Part shown: one piece after another, positions 17,972 to 27,281 of the stretch | Layout of the letters: every line of letters starts with the position of its first letter | How positions within the stretch are numbered: the stretch's first letter is position 1 | Source of the DNA: Methylosinus sp. C49 | GTDB lineage: Bacteria > Pseudomonadota > Alphaproteobacteria > Rhizobiales > Beijerinckiaceae | Assembly (NCBI RefSeq): GCF_009936375.1 | Contig: NZ_AP022333.1 | Location: 124,001-188,000, forward strand | Length of the DNA: 64,000 bases | Reading direction: 5' to 3' | Translations under genes and position numbers: made by a program | The notes under the pieces: generated by a model | The model's database searches: none | The model's input: only the letters and a program-made list of their open reading frames with translations | What the model was told of the DNA's origin: nothing

Positions 17972-18585
17972 CATGTCCACGGACCTGGGCGCGGCGCGGC
18001 GAATTTTTTTAAAAAATGTTACGGTATTGCAAGTGGTTGCACTAAATCGTGGCGATCCTGACCGCAGGGGCGGCAATATGCCCGGTTCGGCGGCTGAGGG
18101 ATCCTATCATCGACGCCGGCTAGCGGCGGCAGCGCCGCGTTTCCCCCGAACAAGAAATCGCGGGGCCTTTCCCGCGCCGACCTGCGCGACCAGATATCGG
18201 ACTCCGAGCCGTGCGGCGATTTTATGCTCTTGCCGCATATGCTCGGCTCTCGTGACGAGCCGCGACCGTATATACGCGAGCTCGCGTCACAGATGCGCCG
18301 CCGGCCGGCGCCGTTCCGCCGCGCGCAATTTCGGCTCGAAGGGCGGCTGCAAAAATCCTGGGACGAGCACGACCGTATCGTCCAGTCGATTCTCGCGCGC
18401 GATATTGCCGCCGCCGGATCGGCCTCCCGAGATCATTAGACCGTCGTCGGCGCCGCGAGCGTGATTTTTGTCAACGACGCCGCCATCGCCACATGATTGT
18501 CGAGACGACGGCCGAGTTCCCGTAGCCGAGCCGACGATGAGCAAGCGGGCCGGTCGAGACTCGCCCGACGAGCTCTCGACGCGCG
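17972..18585. other. Intergenic region without a convincing gene
   Basis: About 610 bases. A short AT-rich patch (18001-18050) contains a T7A6 stretch and a repeated TTGCA word (18028-18041), probably part of the receptor-operon promoter. The remainder is high-GC with only unsupported open frames. No RNA gene or mobile element was recognised. Confidence 0.5.
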
Positions 18586-19416
18586 TCAGCGACTTCGCGT
18601 CTTGGCGAAGGCGGCTTTTCCGGCGTCGCTCATATCTTGCTTCAGCCCGACGAACATGCTCTCGATCATTGTCGTGACCGCGCGCGGCGCCGTCTCGGGC
18701 TCGCCGGCCGAGAAAGGCGGCTCCGGCGCATATTGCGCGAGAAGCTGCACGCCCTCTGCGTAAGTCCGGTCGCGCAATCGCGCGACGAGCGCGAGCGCGA
18801 AGTCGAGCCCCGCCGTCACGCCTTCCGCCGTGATCCGGTCGCGGTCGTGCACGACGCGCCCATCGGCGGGCGTCGCGCCGAAGATCGGCAGCAGCGGCTT
18901 CGTCACCCAATGCGATGTCGCCCGGTAGCCGTCGAGCAGGCCCGCCGAGCCGAGCAGCAGCGAGCCGGTGCAAACGGAGGTGATATGGCTCGCCTTGCGC
19001 GACGCCGTGCGCAGATAGGTGAGCGTCGCCTCGTCGCGCATGGCGGCGAGCGTCCCGTTCGAGCCGCCGGGAACGCAGAGTATATCGACCTCCGTCGCAT
19101 CCTCGAAACGCGCCGAGGGCGTGAAGACGAGCCCGGTGTCGCTGCGCACAGGCTCTTTCGTCTTGGCGACGATCTCCACTTTCGCGCCCATGAGGCTCGC
19201 CAGCATATATTGCGGACCGACCATGTCGAGCGCGGTGAAGCCTGGATAGATCAGAAAGGCGATCTTCTCCTTTCCCATCCAATGCGCCGGCATGGCGGAC
19301 ATGTCATGCGAAGGCGGCGGAGCGGCGGCCTCCGCCGCCGTGAGCGAACCGCTCGCCAGCAGCGTCGCAAAGGCCGCGATTCCTTCGCCGAAACGGCGGC
19401 GGTCGATCTCGCTCAT
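18586..19416 (-). CDS. Exported DJ-1/PfpI-family protein, isonitrile-hydratase-like
   Basis: A 276-residue protein. An IDRRRFGEGIAAF twin-arginine-like signal and an AEAA site near residue 31 indicate export. The glutamine-amidotransferase-like domain begins at IAFLIYPGFTALDMVGPQYML (51-71). It has the nucleophile elbow SVCTGSLLLGSAGLLDGYRATSHW with Cys149 as probable catalytic residue, and Asp64 in LDMVGP. It ends with ITAEGVTAGLDFALALVARL and LAQYAPEPPF. This set of motifs matches isonitrile hydratases of the DJ-1 superfamily more closely than chaperone DJ-1. The gene lies eight bases after the receptor gene, in the same operon. Confidence 0.85.
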   Translation of the reverse strand: MSEIDRRRFGEGIAAFATLLASGSLTAAEAAAPPPSHDMSAMPAHWMGKEKIAFLIYPGFTALDMVGPQYMLASLMGAKVEIVAKTKEPVRSDTGLVFTPSARFEDATEVDILCVPGGSNGTLAAMRDEATLTYLRTASRKASHITSVCTGSLLLGSAGLLDGYRATSHWVTKPLLPIFGATPADGRVVHDRDRITAEGVTAGLDFALALVARLRDRTYAEGVQLLAQYAPEPPFSAGEPETAPRAVTTMIESMFVGLKQDMSDAGKAAFAKTRSR

Positions 19417-19424
19417 CGTCGCTC

Positions 19425-21671
19425 CTACATTCGCGCAGAGACGGTGACGAAGAAGGTGCGTCCTTCCGCCGGCGCCAGATTTCCCGAGAGATAGGGGTAT
19501 TGCACGAGATAGCGCCGATCGCCGAGATTCTTGGCGTTGAGGGCGAAGGTGAAATTCTCGTGCTTATAGGTGAGCGCCGCGTCGAAGACGACATAGCCGC
19601 TCGTCGTCCATGGTTGGCCGAGCTCGACGACCTGACCTGAAGCGGCGTAGAGGCCCGCGCCGAGCGACCAGCCCGCCAGCGCGCCGGTGAAGGCGTAATT
19701 ACCCCACAACCGCCCCGAATCCGGCGGCGCGAGATTGAGCGGAACATTTTGCAGCTTCGGATTCGCATTGCGCGAGATTTTCGCGTCGATATGCGCATAG
19801 CTCGCGAGAATGGAGAGCTCGGCGGTCGGCTGCCACACGAGGTCGGCCTCGAAGCCGGAAGAATGCCATTCTCCCGACTGCGTCTGCGTGAGGGCGCCGA
19901 GCGCCGTCGTCGGCACATTGGTGCGCTTCAGATCGAAATAAGCGAGCGTGCCGGAGAGGCCATAGAGTCCGTCGAGCTTGACGCCCGCCTCGAATTGCTC
20001 CGAGCCCTCGGGCTTGGGCGCGGCGCCATTCGGACCGTTGAAGAAGGTGACGGCGCGCAGGCCCTGCGAATAGCTTCCATAGACGGACAGCCAATCGAGA
20101 ACGTCATAGGTCGCGCCGGCGCGCGGCAGCACTTTGGTCTCGCTGGTCGAGAAGGTGCGCGGCGGCGTATAGGCGCCCTCGTAACTGTCGATGTCGATCA
20201 TGGCGACGCGCAAAGCGCCGAGGAAATGCAGGCGATCGAAGATCGTCGACTGCAATTGCACGGTCGCGCCGGCGTTCTGATACTGATTATTGCTCGCATT
20301 GAAGACCGCATAGCCGGACTGGCCGGGCAGCGGATTGGCGTAGAGCGGAAAGACGGGCGCGCGGAAATCGGTCGGCTGCGGGAAGCCGAACAGACCATAG
20401 ATGCTCGAATCCGGGCCGGTCGCATAGGCCGCAGCCATCCGTCCACGCTCCCAGACGCGATTGAAATCGCCGCCGACGAGCAAGCGATTTTGCGTCGGCC
20501 CCATGTCGAATTTGGCGACGACATTGGAGGTAATCGCGAATTCGTCGAGCTGCTGCGCGAGTATCACGTTCAGCATAGCGAATTGGCTGGGCCCGCCATA
20601 GGCGCCGAAGGACGGGTCGACCGAAAAGGTGGGCAGATTGCCGGAGAAGGGAATTTGCGACGGCTCGTACATTCGCGAAGAGGTCCAACGCGCGCTGGTG
20701 AAAGTCGAGAACGTCTCGTCGAAGCGATGATCGAATCGAACGGTCACGCCCGACGATTCCGTGGTCGCGTCGGGCATGTGCGAATTGGCGAGGAAGCTCG
20801 TCGGGCGCAGCGAATAGAAGGAGCGGTCGATGGTTCCCGTGGCCGGAAGACCAGGATAGTCGGGCTGATCGCGACGCGAGATATGGCCTTGCACGACGAG
20901 CGACGTGTCCTCGTTCGGCGCGATCTTCAGCGTCGGATCGATCGAATAGCTGCGGCGGTGAACGACGTCTATGTTGGAATGCGTCGACTCATATTGCGCG
21001 GTCAGACGGAACAGCACGCTCTTATCGTCGGTGAGCGGCTGATTGACGTCGATATAGGGGCTGACAAAACGATAGCCGCCAGCGCGCACGCCGGCCTCGG
21101 CGAAGCATTCCGCTGTCGGCATTTTGGACACGACATCGACGACGCCGCCGACGGGGCTCGCGCCGCCCTGGAACAAAATGCTCGCAGGGCCTTTCAGCAC
21201 CTCGATGCGCTCGACATTGGCGAGCAGATCGCGCACGCCGAGATCATAGTAATTGGGCAAGCCGTCGACATAGCGCTCGGCGCGCATGCCGCGCAGGCTC
21301 GGCCCGGTTCCGCCCGGAAACAGCGGATCGACCGCATGCAGGCCGGAGACGTTGCGGAAGGCCTCGCTCTGCGAGATCGCCTGTTGATCGTCGATGAGCT
21401 TGCGCGGGATCACCTGGATGGACAGCGGCAGCTCGCGGATGGGCGTCGCCAGACGCGTCGCCGTCGCGGTCTCCGCTCGATAGCCGCGCACCGGACCGGC
21501 CGTCGTCTGAACGGTCGGGGTCCCCTGCCCCACGTCCTCCGTCCCGCGTCGCGGACGGGCGCCGTCGATCTCGATCGGCGGCAGCAGCTCCTGGGCGAGC
21601 GCGCCGCCGCCCAGGCAGAATATGGCCAGCGCATTCGCGCCGACGCTTCGCAGAAGATCGCGATCGAGCAT
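19425..21671 (-). CDS. TonB-dependent siderophore receptor (FhuA/FpvA type)
   Basis: A 748-residue protein whose ATG is preceded by an excellent AGGAGG five bases upstream. The signal peptide ends near ALAQ and is followed by a TonB-box-like PPIEIDG. The plug has the siderophore-receptor pattern TPIRELPLSIQVIPRKLIDDQQ, SEAFRNVSGL, RGMRAERYVDGLPNYYDLG and VERIEVLKGPASILFQGGASPVGGVVDVVSK. The barrel ends with VTVSARM. It is transcribed with the DJ-1/PfpI gene and away from an OmpR-type two-component system, which may control it. Confidence 0.93.
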   Translation of the reverse strand: MLDRDLLRSVGANALAIFCLGGGALAQELLPPIEIDGARPRRGTEDVGQGTPTVQTTAGPVRGYRAETATATRLATPIRELPLSIQVIPRKLIDDQQAISQSEAFRNVSGLHAVDPLFPGGTGPSLRGMRAERYVDGLPNYYDLGVRDLLANVERIEVLKGPASILFQGGASPVGGVVDVVSKMPTAECFAEAGVRAGGYRFVSPYIDVNQPLTDDKSVLFRLTAQYESTHSNIDVVHRRSYSIDPTLKIAPNEDTSLVVQGHISRRDQPDYPGLPATGTIDRSFYSLRPTSFLANSHMPDATTESSGVTVRFDHRFDETFSTFTSARWTSSRMYEPSQIPFSGNLPTFSVDPSFGAYGGPSQFAMLNVILAQQLDEFAITSNVVAKFDMGPTQNRLLVGGDFNRVWERGRMAAAYATGPDSSIYGLFGFPQPTDFRAPVFPLYANPLPGQSGYAVFNASNNQYQNAGATVQLQSTIFDRLHFLGALRVAMIDIDSYEGAYTPPRTFSTSETKVLPRAGATYDVLDWLSVYGSYSQGLRAVTFFNGPNGAAPKPEGSEQFEAGVKLDGLYGLSGTLAYFDLKRTNVPTTALGALTQTQSGEWHSSGFEADLVWQPTAELSILASYAHIDAKISRNANPKLQNVPLNLAPPDSGRLWGNYAFTGALAGWSLGAGLYAASGQVVELGQPWTTSGYVVFDAALTYKHENFTFALNAKNLGDRRYLVQYPYLSGNLAPAEGRTFFVTVSARM

Positions 21672-21929
21672 TTGGCCTCCTGATTTGCTCAATTCCCTCG
21701 ATTGGACGCGCCGCATCCGCGTCGGGCGTAGGGAGCCAACCTTTCACGGAGATAACATGGAGCCGCGAGGACGGGGATTTCTCGCTCGCAGCGCCAGAGG
21801 TTGCGCGCCGGATGCGCCATGCCTTATGATCGAGCCCTTCGCGTGCGGCGGAGCGACAGAAAAAATGTATCGCAGCTTCCTATCCGGCAGCGCCCGCCTC
21901 GGGCTGTGCTCTAGCTTCCGCGTGTCCTG

Positions 21930-22607
21930 ATGCGCGTCCTGCTGGTCGAGGACGAGGCCGAGATGGCCCATGCGCTGGCCCTGCGGCTCGGGCGCTCGGG
22001 CTTCATAGCCGATCATGTGGGCGCGGTGGGCGACGCCCGCGCCGCGCTCGCCTGTCACCGCTATGGTCTGGCGGTTCTCGACCGACGCCTTCCCGATGGC
22101 GACGGGCTCGACCTCCTGCCTGAAATTCGGCGTCTTCAGCCGGATGTCCGCATTCTGATCCTCACCGCCTGTGAGGCGGTGAGCGAGCGGGTCAGCGGGC
22201 TCGACGCCGGCGCCGACGACTATCTCGCCAAGCCGGTGGATTTCGACGAGCTGATGGCGCGCGTGCGCGCCTGCCTGCGCCGCGCCGGCGGCCCCGTCAC
22301 GCCGCCCGTCGTGATCGGCCGGCTCGCCTTCGATCTCGCCGCCCGCGAGGTCTTGGTGGACGGCGCGCCCGTCGTGCTGCATCGCCGCGAGCTCGCTCTG
22401 CTGGAGGCGCTGGCGCGTAGCGCCGGACGCATCGTGCTGCGCGGTCGGCTCGTCGAGGAGGTCTATGGGTTCGACGACGACGTCGAGGTCAATGCGCTGA
22501 ATATTCTCGTGTCGCGTCTGCGCAGACGACTCGCCGAGCTCGGCGCCGAGGTGGAGATTCATTCGGCGCGGGGGATCGGCTACATGCTCGCGAAAGCTTC
22601 GCCGTGA
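21930..22607 (+). CDS. OmpR/QseB-family response regulator
   Basis: A 225-residue protein: receiver domain (MRVLLVEDEAEMAHAL; probable phosphorylation Asp51 in LAVLDRRLPDGDG; signature Lys in DDYLAKPVDFDEL) and a winged-helix DNA-binding domain (VVLHRRELALLEALARSAGRIVLRGRLVEEVYG; VEVNALNILVSRLRRRL). Its stop overlaps the kinase ATG by one base. It is divergent from the siderophore-receptor operon and 258 bases away, so it probably regulates that operon. Confidence 0.93.
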   Translation: MRVLLVEDEAEMAHALALRLGRSGFIADHVGAVGDARAALACHRYGLAVLDRRLPDGDGLDLLPEIRRLQPDVRILILTACEAVSERVSGLDAGADDYLAKPVDFDELMARVRACLRRAGGPVTPPVVIGRLAFDLAAREVLVDGAPVVLHRRELALLEALARSAGRIVLRGRLVEEVYGFDDDVEVNALNILVSRLRRRLAELGAEVEIHSARGIGYMLAKASP

Positions 22608-24055
22608 TGCGCCGCCGGTCGCTCGCGCTGCGCCTGATGATCTATCTCGCGATCACGCAGATCGCCGGCACATTGCTGCTCGTTCCGATCGTGGATTTCC
22701 TGGTCTCCGTGTCGGGCGTCCTGCCCGGCTGGGAGATCTCGCGCGACGATTGGGGCGAGCATCGCCTGCAGGCCCTCGTCGCTCGCTCGTTGACGCGCGA
22801 CGAGGCTGGCGCGGCGCGCCTCGAGCCGACGCCGGAGCTGCGGGCCTATCTCGCGGAAAATCCGCTGGCGCGCTACGCCGCCTTCGATTGCCGGAGCGGC
22901 GCCCTGCCCGGCTCGTCGCCGGAGCTGGTGCAGGCGCTCAGCGGCCTCGACCGTCTCGAGGCCGCGTCTTTGAAATTCCGCCTCGCGGGCGATGGCGACG
23001 CGCGGGCGCGTGGCGCGTTGCGGCGCATGCCCGCCGGCTCGGCGGCCTGCGCCATCGCGGCCTATGGCTATCGTTTCGCCTGGAGCGATCTCCACGCCGT
23101 CTCGGGGCTGTTCCTGACGTTGCACAGCGCCATCGTCATCGCGCCCGCCGTGCTTATCGCGCTGGCCATCGCATGGCTCGTCGTGCGCCGGGGGCTCGCG
23201 CCGCTTCGCGCCGCTGCAGCGGATGTGGCGGCGATCGACATGGACACGCTGCACAAGCGCCTCGGCGTCGATGACGCGCCCAAGGAGATCGCGCCCTTCG
23301 TCGAGGCCGTCAATGACGCGCTCGGTCGGCTCGATGCGGGCGTCGCCGCGCAGCGCCGCTTCACGGCCAATGCGGCGCATGAGCTGCGCACGCCGATCGC
23401 GATCATGCGCGCGCACGCCGATAATCCCGATGACGCCGCCTTTCGCTGCGACATGAAGCGCGACATACGCCGCGTGCAGACGATCGTCGAGCAATTGCTG
23501 GCGACCGCGCGCTTCTCGATCCGCGAGGCGCCCGCGGATGTGGACATAGATCTCGGCGAAGCCGTCCTCGCCATCGTCGCCGACTACACGCCGCTGATGA
23601 TCGAGAACGGCCGCCGCATCGCCTTCGAGCCGCCGTCGACGCCGACGATCGCGCGTGGCGACAAATGGGCGCTCGAATGCGTCGTCGCCAATCTGCTCGA
23701 CAATGCGCTGCGCGCCGAGCCCCCGGGGGGCGTCGTCGACGTTCGCGTGCTGCCGAGCGCCATCGTCGAAATCGCCGACCATGGCGCCGGCGTTTCGGAC
23801 GCGGACCGCGACAGGATTTTCGAGCCCTTTTGGCGGCGCGACGCCAAGGGTCACGGAACCGGCCTCGGCCTCGCGATCTCCAAGACGCTCGCGGAGCTGA
23901 TGGGGGGATCGATCTCGATCGTCGAAACGTGCGGCGGCGGCGCGACCTTCCGCATCGCGCTGCGCAAGAGTCGCGCCCCACAACCGATCAGATCCTCGAG
24001 CCGAGTGGAGTTCCAACGCGCGGAAGGCGGAGCAGAGGAGCTGCGCTCGGCCTGA
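22607..24055 (+). CDS. Sensor histidine kinase
   Basis: A 482-residue kinase with two transmembrane helices (about 9-35 and 165-195) around a 130-residue periplasmic sensor. Then come a HAMP-like linker, a HisKA domain with the H-box AANAAHELRTPIA-type (probable His258) and a HATPase domain (NLLDNALRAEP, DHGAGVSDADRDRIFEPFWRRD, GTGLGLAISKTLAEL). The ATG shares its first base with the regulator's stop (TGATG). The periplasmic domain has two cysteines (YAAFDCRSG and SAACAIAAYG), but the signal cannot be predicted. Confidence 0.92.
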   Translation: MRRRSLALRLMIYLAITQIAGTLLLVPIVDFLVSVSGVLPGWEISRDDWGEHRLQALVARSLTRDEAGAARLEPTPELRAYLAENPLARYAAFDCRSGALPGSSPELVQALSGLDRLEAASLKFRLAGDGDARARGALRRMPAGSAACAIAAYGYRFAWSDLHAVSGLFLTLHSAIVIAPAVLIALAIAWLVVRRGLAPLRAAAADVAAIDMDTLHKRLGVDDAPKEIAPFVEAVNDALGRLDAGVAAQRRFTANAAHELRTPIAIMRAHADNPDDAAFRCDMKRDIRRVQTIVEQLLATARFSIREAPADVDIDLGEAVLAIVADYTPLMIENGRRIAFEPPSTPTIARGDKWALECVVANLLDNALRAEPPGGVVDVRVLPSAIVEIADHGAGVSDADRDRIFEPFWRRDAKGHGTGLGLAISKTLAELMGGSISIVETCGGGATFRIALRKSRAPQPIRSSSRVEFQRAEGGAEELRSA

Positions 24056-24134
24056 GCCGCGCGGCCAGAACATCAACGAGCCGACCGCTCGCGAAGCGTG
24101 CTCCGTCTTCGCCGGCGGACGCCGATCGATTGCT

Positions 24135-24566
24135 TCAGCCTCGCGCTGTGGTCCCGCGCGCCTGGCCTTCTGCCTGCGGGAGCCCGACGGCGAAGGCGCC
24201 GGGGCCGAGCAGAGCCTGCACGATGAGGAGCGCCGTCCATAGCGCCGGAAACTCCCATCCGCCATTGGCGTTGGAGAACAGCCAGCCGTTGGGCAGATGC
24301 ACGATCAGCGCGCCGATCATCAAAGGAATGAGCGTGAGGGACACGACGCGCGTGAGAATGCCGAAGATCAATGCGAGGCCCCCGCCGATCTCCGCGGCGA
24401 CGACGACATAGGCGAGCAGCGACGGATAGCCGAGCGACACGAAGAATTTCGCCGTTCCCGGCAGGGTGAACACGAAGACTTTGAGCAGCCCATGTGCGAG
24501 AAACAGCGCGCCGAGACTCACACGCAGCAGCGGCGCCGCGTTATCCGCGTTACGAACATTGGTCAT
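24135..24566 (-). CDS. DoxX-family membrane protein
   Basis: A 143-residue protein with four predicted helices. DoxX markers: LLRVSLGALFLAHGLLKVF, FFVSLGYPSLLAYVVVAAEIGGGLALIFGILTR and LPNGWLFSNANGGWEFPALWTALLIVQALLGPGAFAV. The family is linked to quinone-dependent or oxidative-stress functions; the exact role varies. It lies about 46 bases downstream of a pirin gene on the same strand, a common pairing. Confidence 0.9.
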   Translation of the reverse strand: MTNVRNADNAAPLLRVSLGALFLAHGLLKVFVFTLPGTAKFFVSLGYPSLLAYVVVAAEIGGGLALIFGILTRVVSLTLIPLMIGALIVHLPNGWLFSNANGGWEFPALWTALLIVQALLGPGAFAVGLPQAEGQARGTTARG

Positions 24567-24612
24567 TGTCTCGATCCTCTCGTCATGATTTGCGATGGGG
24601 CCAGCCCTGAAG

Positions 24613-25311
24613 TCACGCGGCGTCGACGAGAACGATCTCGCTGTCCTCCAGCGCTGTGACGCGTAGGACGTCGACGTCGCTGATGGCGGCGCTGTCGCGG
24701 GCGTTCACGCGCAGATCGTCGATCCGCACGGCGCCGCTCGCCGGCACGAGATAGGCTTTGCGCTCGCGGCCGAGCGCGTATTCCGCCGTCTCGCCGGCTC
24801 TGAGAGTCGCGGCGACGACGCGCGCATCGGCGCGGATCGGCAGCGCGTCGCCGTCATTGTCGAAGCCGGAAGCGAGAGTGACGAAACGGCCCGAGCGCTC
24901 GCCCTTGGGAAAGGGCCGCGATCCCCAGCCAGGCGCGCCGCCGCGCGTCGTCGGCAGGATCCAGATCTGAAAGATCCGGGTCGTCTCATTCTTGAGATTA
25001 TATTCGGAATGCGCGATCCCTGAGCCCGCGCTCATCACCTGCACATCGCCTGCGGCGGTGCGGCCCTTGTTGCCGAGACTGTCCTGATGCGTGATCGCGC
25101 CCTCGCGGACATAGGTGACGATCTCCATGTCGCGATGCGGATGCGTCGGAAAGCCGGAGTGCGGCGCGATCGTGTCATCGTTCCAGACGCGCAGATTGCC
25201 CCAATGCATCCGCTCGGGATCGTGATAGTCGGCGAATGAGAAATGATGCTTGGCGTCGAGCCAGCCGTGATCGGCGCCGCCGAGGCTGTCGAAAGGTCTG
25301 AGTTCGATCAT
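24613..25311 (-). CDS. Pirin-family bicupin protein
   Basis: A 232-residue protein starting with MIELRPFDSLGGADHGWLDAKHHFSFADYHDPERMHWG, the standard pirin/YhhW opening. The metal-binding first cupin has FPTHPHRDMEIVTYVREG and AGSGIAHSEYN, with His and Glu ligands. YhhW-type pirins can oxidise quercetin; most others are uncharacterised. An AUG further upstream (25371) is less consistent with the family start. It forms an operon with DoxX. Confidence 0.92.
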   Translation of the reverse strand: MIELRPFDSLGGADHGWLDAKHHFSFADYHDPERMHWGNLRVWNDDTIAPHSGFPTHPHRDMEIVTYVREGAITHQDSLGNKGRTAAGDVQVMSAGSGIAHSEYNLKNETTRIFQIWILPTTRGGAPGWGSRPFPKGERSGRFVTLASGFDNDGDALPIRADARVVAATLRAGETAEYALGRERKAYLVPASGAVRIDDLRVNARDSAAISDVDVLRVTALEDSEIVLVDAA

Positions 25312-25523
25312 TTGCAATCGCCTATCGAAACAGGATTTTTGGAACGACCTCGAGCGCGAGCACCGGTACATCTTATCCCTTTGTCGGCACGCTCATCCGC
25401 CATAGCTTGCCTCGGCGATTTTTTTCGCCTCGAGGGCGGAGGCGGTCGCGAGCATTGCCAGGCTGCGACAACGAGGCCCGTCGGAATGCTTCATCGCGCG
25501 ATGCGGAGAGACCAGGGTCGAAA

Positions 25524-26279
25524 ATGACAAGGCAATTCCAATTTTCGTACGGCCTTCTATTCTTCCTCTGGGCGTTTTCGGGCGCAGATCGCGCATCCGC
25601 GGAAGGCGCCTGTCCGCCCGGATTCATTCCGGGCGGCGCTATGGTTCCAGGGCAAGAAAATGCCGGATGGACGGGTTGCCTCCACGTCTATGACGCGGAC
25701 AATGGCGGCTCTGGATCGAGCGGAGGGGGAGATTCCGGCCCTCCCCCCTTCAACGCCGATGAGTTCCGCGCCCTTCTCGAATGGGAAAAGCAAGTCGCTC
25801 AGCAGAACGAAGAACGTCTTTTGGCGAAAGACCCTGTTCTGCGTGAATTAAAGCGGGGCATATGGAGATTCTCTCGATCACAGCCGAAAGATCCTCGCCA
25901 CATATGCACTGCGTCATACCTTCAGTCGAATGGCGGAGTCTTGATCATGGATTGGGTGGGCGAAGCCAAAGGCACGCTCCTCGCCTTTTTCGGCGGAGCG
26001 ATCCCGCCGACGCCGGAGATCCGTACCGAGACGGTCAGTCTTACCCAGTCCGGGGAGGTCCAGAGGGTTCGCGCTTCTCATGCGAGCTTGCCCTGGTCCG
26101 CGAAGATCGGAATGATCATATTCGCGGTCCCCTCCACGCAGGCGCTGCTCGATTCGATCGAAGAACAGCAGGATTATTCGGTGGAATTGGACGGTCAGGA
26201 AGTCATTCACGGCAAGTGGCGCAGCGGCGCGACGGCGCGCAGATGGTTGAGCAATTGCGTCGGCAAGCGTCCCAAATGA
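25524..26279 (+). CDS. Hypothetical secreted protein
   Basis: A 251-residue protein of unrecognised family. The ATG at 25524 opens a signal peptide (FSYGLLFFLWAFSGADRASAE). The start of the mature protein is a Cys/Pro/Gly-rich segment (CPPGFIPGGAMVPGQENAGWTGCLHVYD), followed by a Gly/Ser linker and an acidic helix (DEFRALLEWEKQVAQQNEERLL). The second half is a compact domain with two cysteines and WVGEAKGTLLAFFGG. No neighbour explains its role. Confidence 0.7.
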   Translation: MTRQFQFSYGLLFFLWAFSGADRASAEGACPPGFIPGGAMVPGQENAGWTGCLHVYDADNGGSGSSGGGDSGPPPFNADEFRALLEWEKQVAQQNEERLLAKDPVLRELKRGIWRFSRSQPKDPRHICTASYLQSNGGVLIMDWVGEAKGTLLAFFGGAIPPTPEIRTETVSLTQSGEVQRVRASHASLPWSAKIGMIIFAVPSTQALLDSIEEQQDYSVELDGQEVIHGKWRSGATARRWLSNCVGKRPK

Positions 26280-26556
26280 AATCGCTCTCGAACGGACTAG
26301 CGTGATCCGGGAAGCGAGGTGGGGCGCCGGCGCCGTGACGAATGGCGCTATCATCGACTTTAAAATGAGCGAAGACCGGATGGTCGAACCTTAGGTGATC
26401 TCCGCGCTGTTCGCCACGCGCCTTTTGCCGTGGCTCTCCTCACGACGACCTCGCCCGCTCACGCCGCGTCGTCGAACGTGACCATTGACGAAAGCGGCAT
26501 TGTGGCCACCGGCGTCTTGGTGAGGTGCGCAGAGCTTACGCGCCTTTGCGCGCGGC

Positions 26557-26793
26557 TCACGTCTTGCTGCGCAGAAACGCCGCCTCGGCCTCTTCGCCCA
26601 GCTCGTCGTCGAAGCGCCACATCATCTGCTCGAGATGCGCGCGCACTCGCGGATCAGCGCGAGCCGGATCGCCTTCGAAAGGCGGCGCGGGCGCATATTC
26701 GGCGAGGAGCTGAACGCCTTGGGCGTATCTGTCGTCGCGCAACTGCGCGATCAGGCCGAGGCCGAAGTCGATTCCCGCCGTCACGCCTTTCGC
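26557..26793 (-). pseudogene. C-terminal remnant of a second isonitrile-hydratase-like DJ-1/PfpI gene
   Basis: The frame encodes KGVTAGIDFGLGLIAQLRD, YAQGVQLLAEYAPAPPF and a charged tail. These parallel the C-terminal third of the intact protein at 18586-19416 (VTAGLDFALALVARL, LAQYAPEPPF). The catalytic elbow and the N-terminal half are missing upstream, where the open frame continues without similarity. It is therefore a truncated second copy, not necessarily derived from the intact one. Confidence 0.7.
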
Positions 26794-26971
26794 CTCGAAC
26801 CCCAACCCTTCGAGGAAGCGCTTGACCGGGAGATAAAGGCTCGTCTCCAACCTTCGACCTCGATGCGCGCCGCGAGCCAGCGCTCGACGACGAATCGGTA
26901 ATCCGTGAGCATAACTGCCGCGCCCGGTTTTTGCGGCACGAAGGGAGCCGAGTTGGCGCAGTTGCTTGACG

Positions 26972-27006
26972 CTATCAAGTGCCATATATTGATAGCATCA
27001 CTATCA
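26972..27006 (+). promoter_or_regulatory. Three-half-site operator before the toxin-antitoxin operon
   Basis: CTATCA (26972-26977), TGATAG (26990-26995) and CTATCA (27001-27006) lie 20-55 bases before the antitoxin ATG. The last two form an inverted repeat with a 5-base spacer. Ribbon-helix-helix antitoxins of the FitA/VapB type repress their own promoter through such repeats; binding here is inferred. Confidence 0.6.
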
Positions 27007-27026
27007 CCCGAGACAGAAACGCCATC

Positions 27027-27281
27027 ATGCCTGCTGTCACCATCCGCAACCTCTCCGAAGAGACGCATCGCGCGCTGAAGGTCCGTGCGGCGCAGCACGG
27101 ACGCAGCACGGAAGCGGAGATACGCGACATCCTGGAGAACGCTGTGCGCCCGGCCAATCGTCTCCGCCTTGGAAGCGCGCTGGCGGAAATGAGCCGGAAG
27201 ATCGGCCTGACCAACGCCGACGTCGAAGCCCTCGAACAGGCCCGCGAGCAGAAGCCGGCAGAACCGCTGCGCTTCGAATGA
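27027..27281 (+). CDS. FitA/VapB-type ribbon-helix-helix antitoxin
   Basis: An 84-residue protein from the ATG at 27027. The N-terminal ribbon-helix-helix is MPAVTIRNLSEETHRALKVRAAQHGRSTEAEIRDILENAV, the FitA-like sequence. The C-terminal tail (LRLGSALAEMSRKIGL...) would wrap around the toxin. Its stop overlaps the toxin start (ATGA at 27278-27281). It should neutralise the toxin and, with it, repress the operon. Confidence 0.92.
   Translation: MPAVTIRNLSEETHRALKVRAAQHGRSTEAEIRDILENAVRPANRLRLGSALAEMSRKIGLTNADVEALEQAREQKPAEPLRFE

Noticed and set aside
18001-18050. T-rich/A-rich stretch as an intrinsic terminator
   Set aside because: The T7A6 run has no GC-rich stem before it and lies upstream of the receptor operon, so it is more likely promoter sequence.
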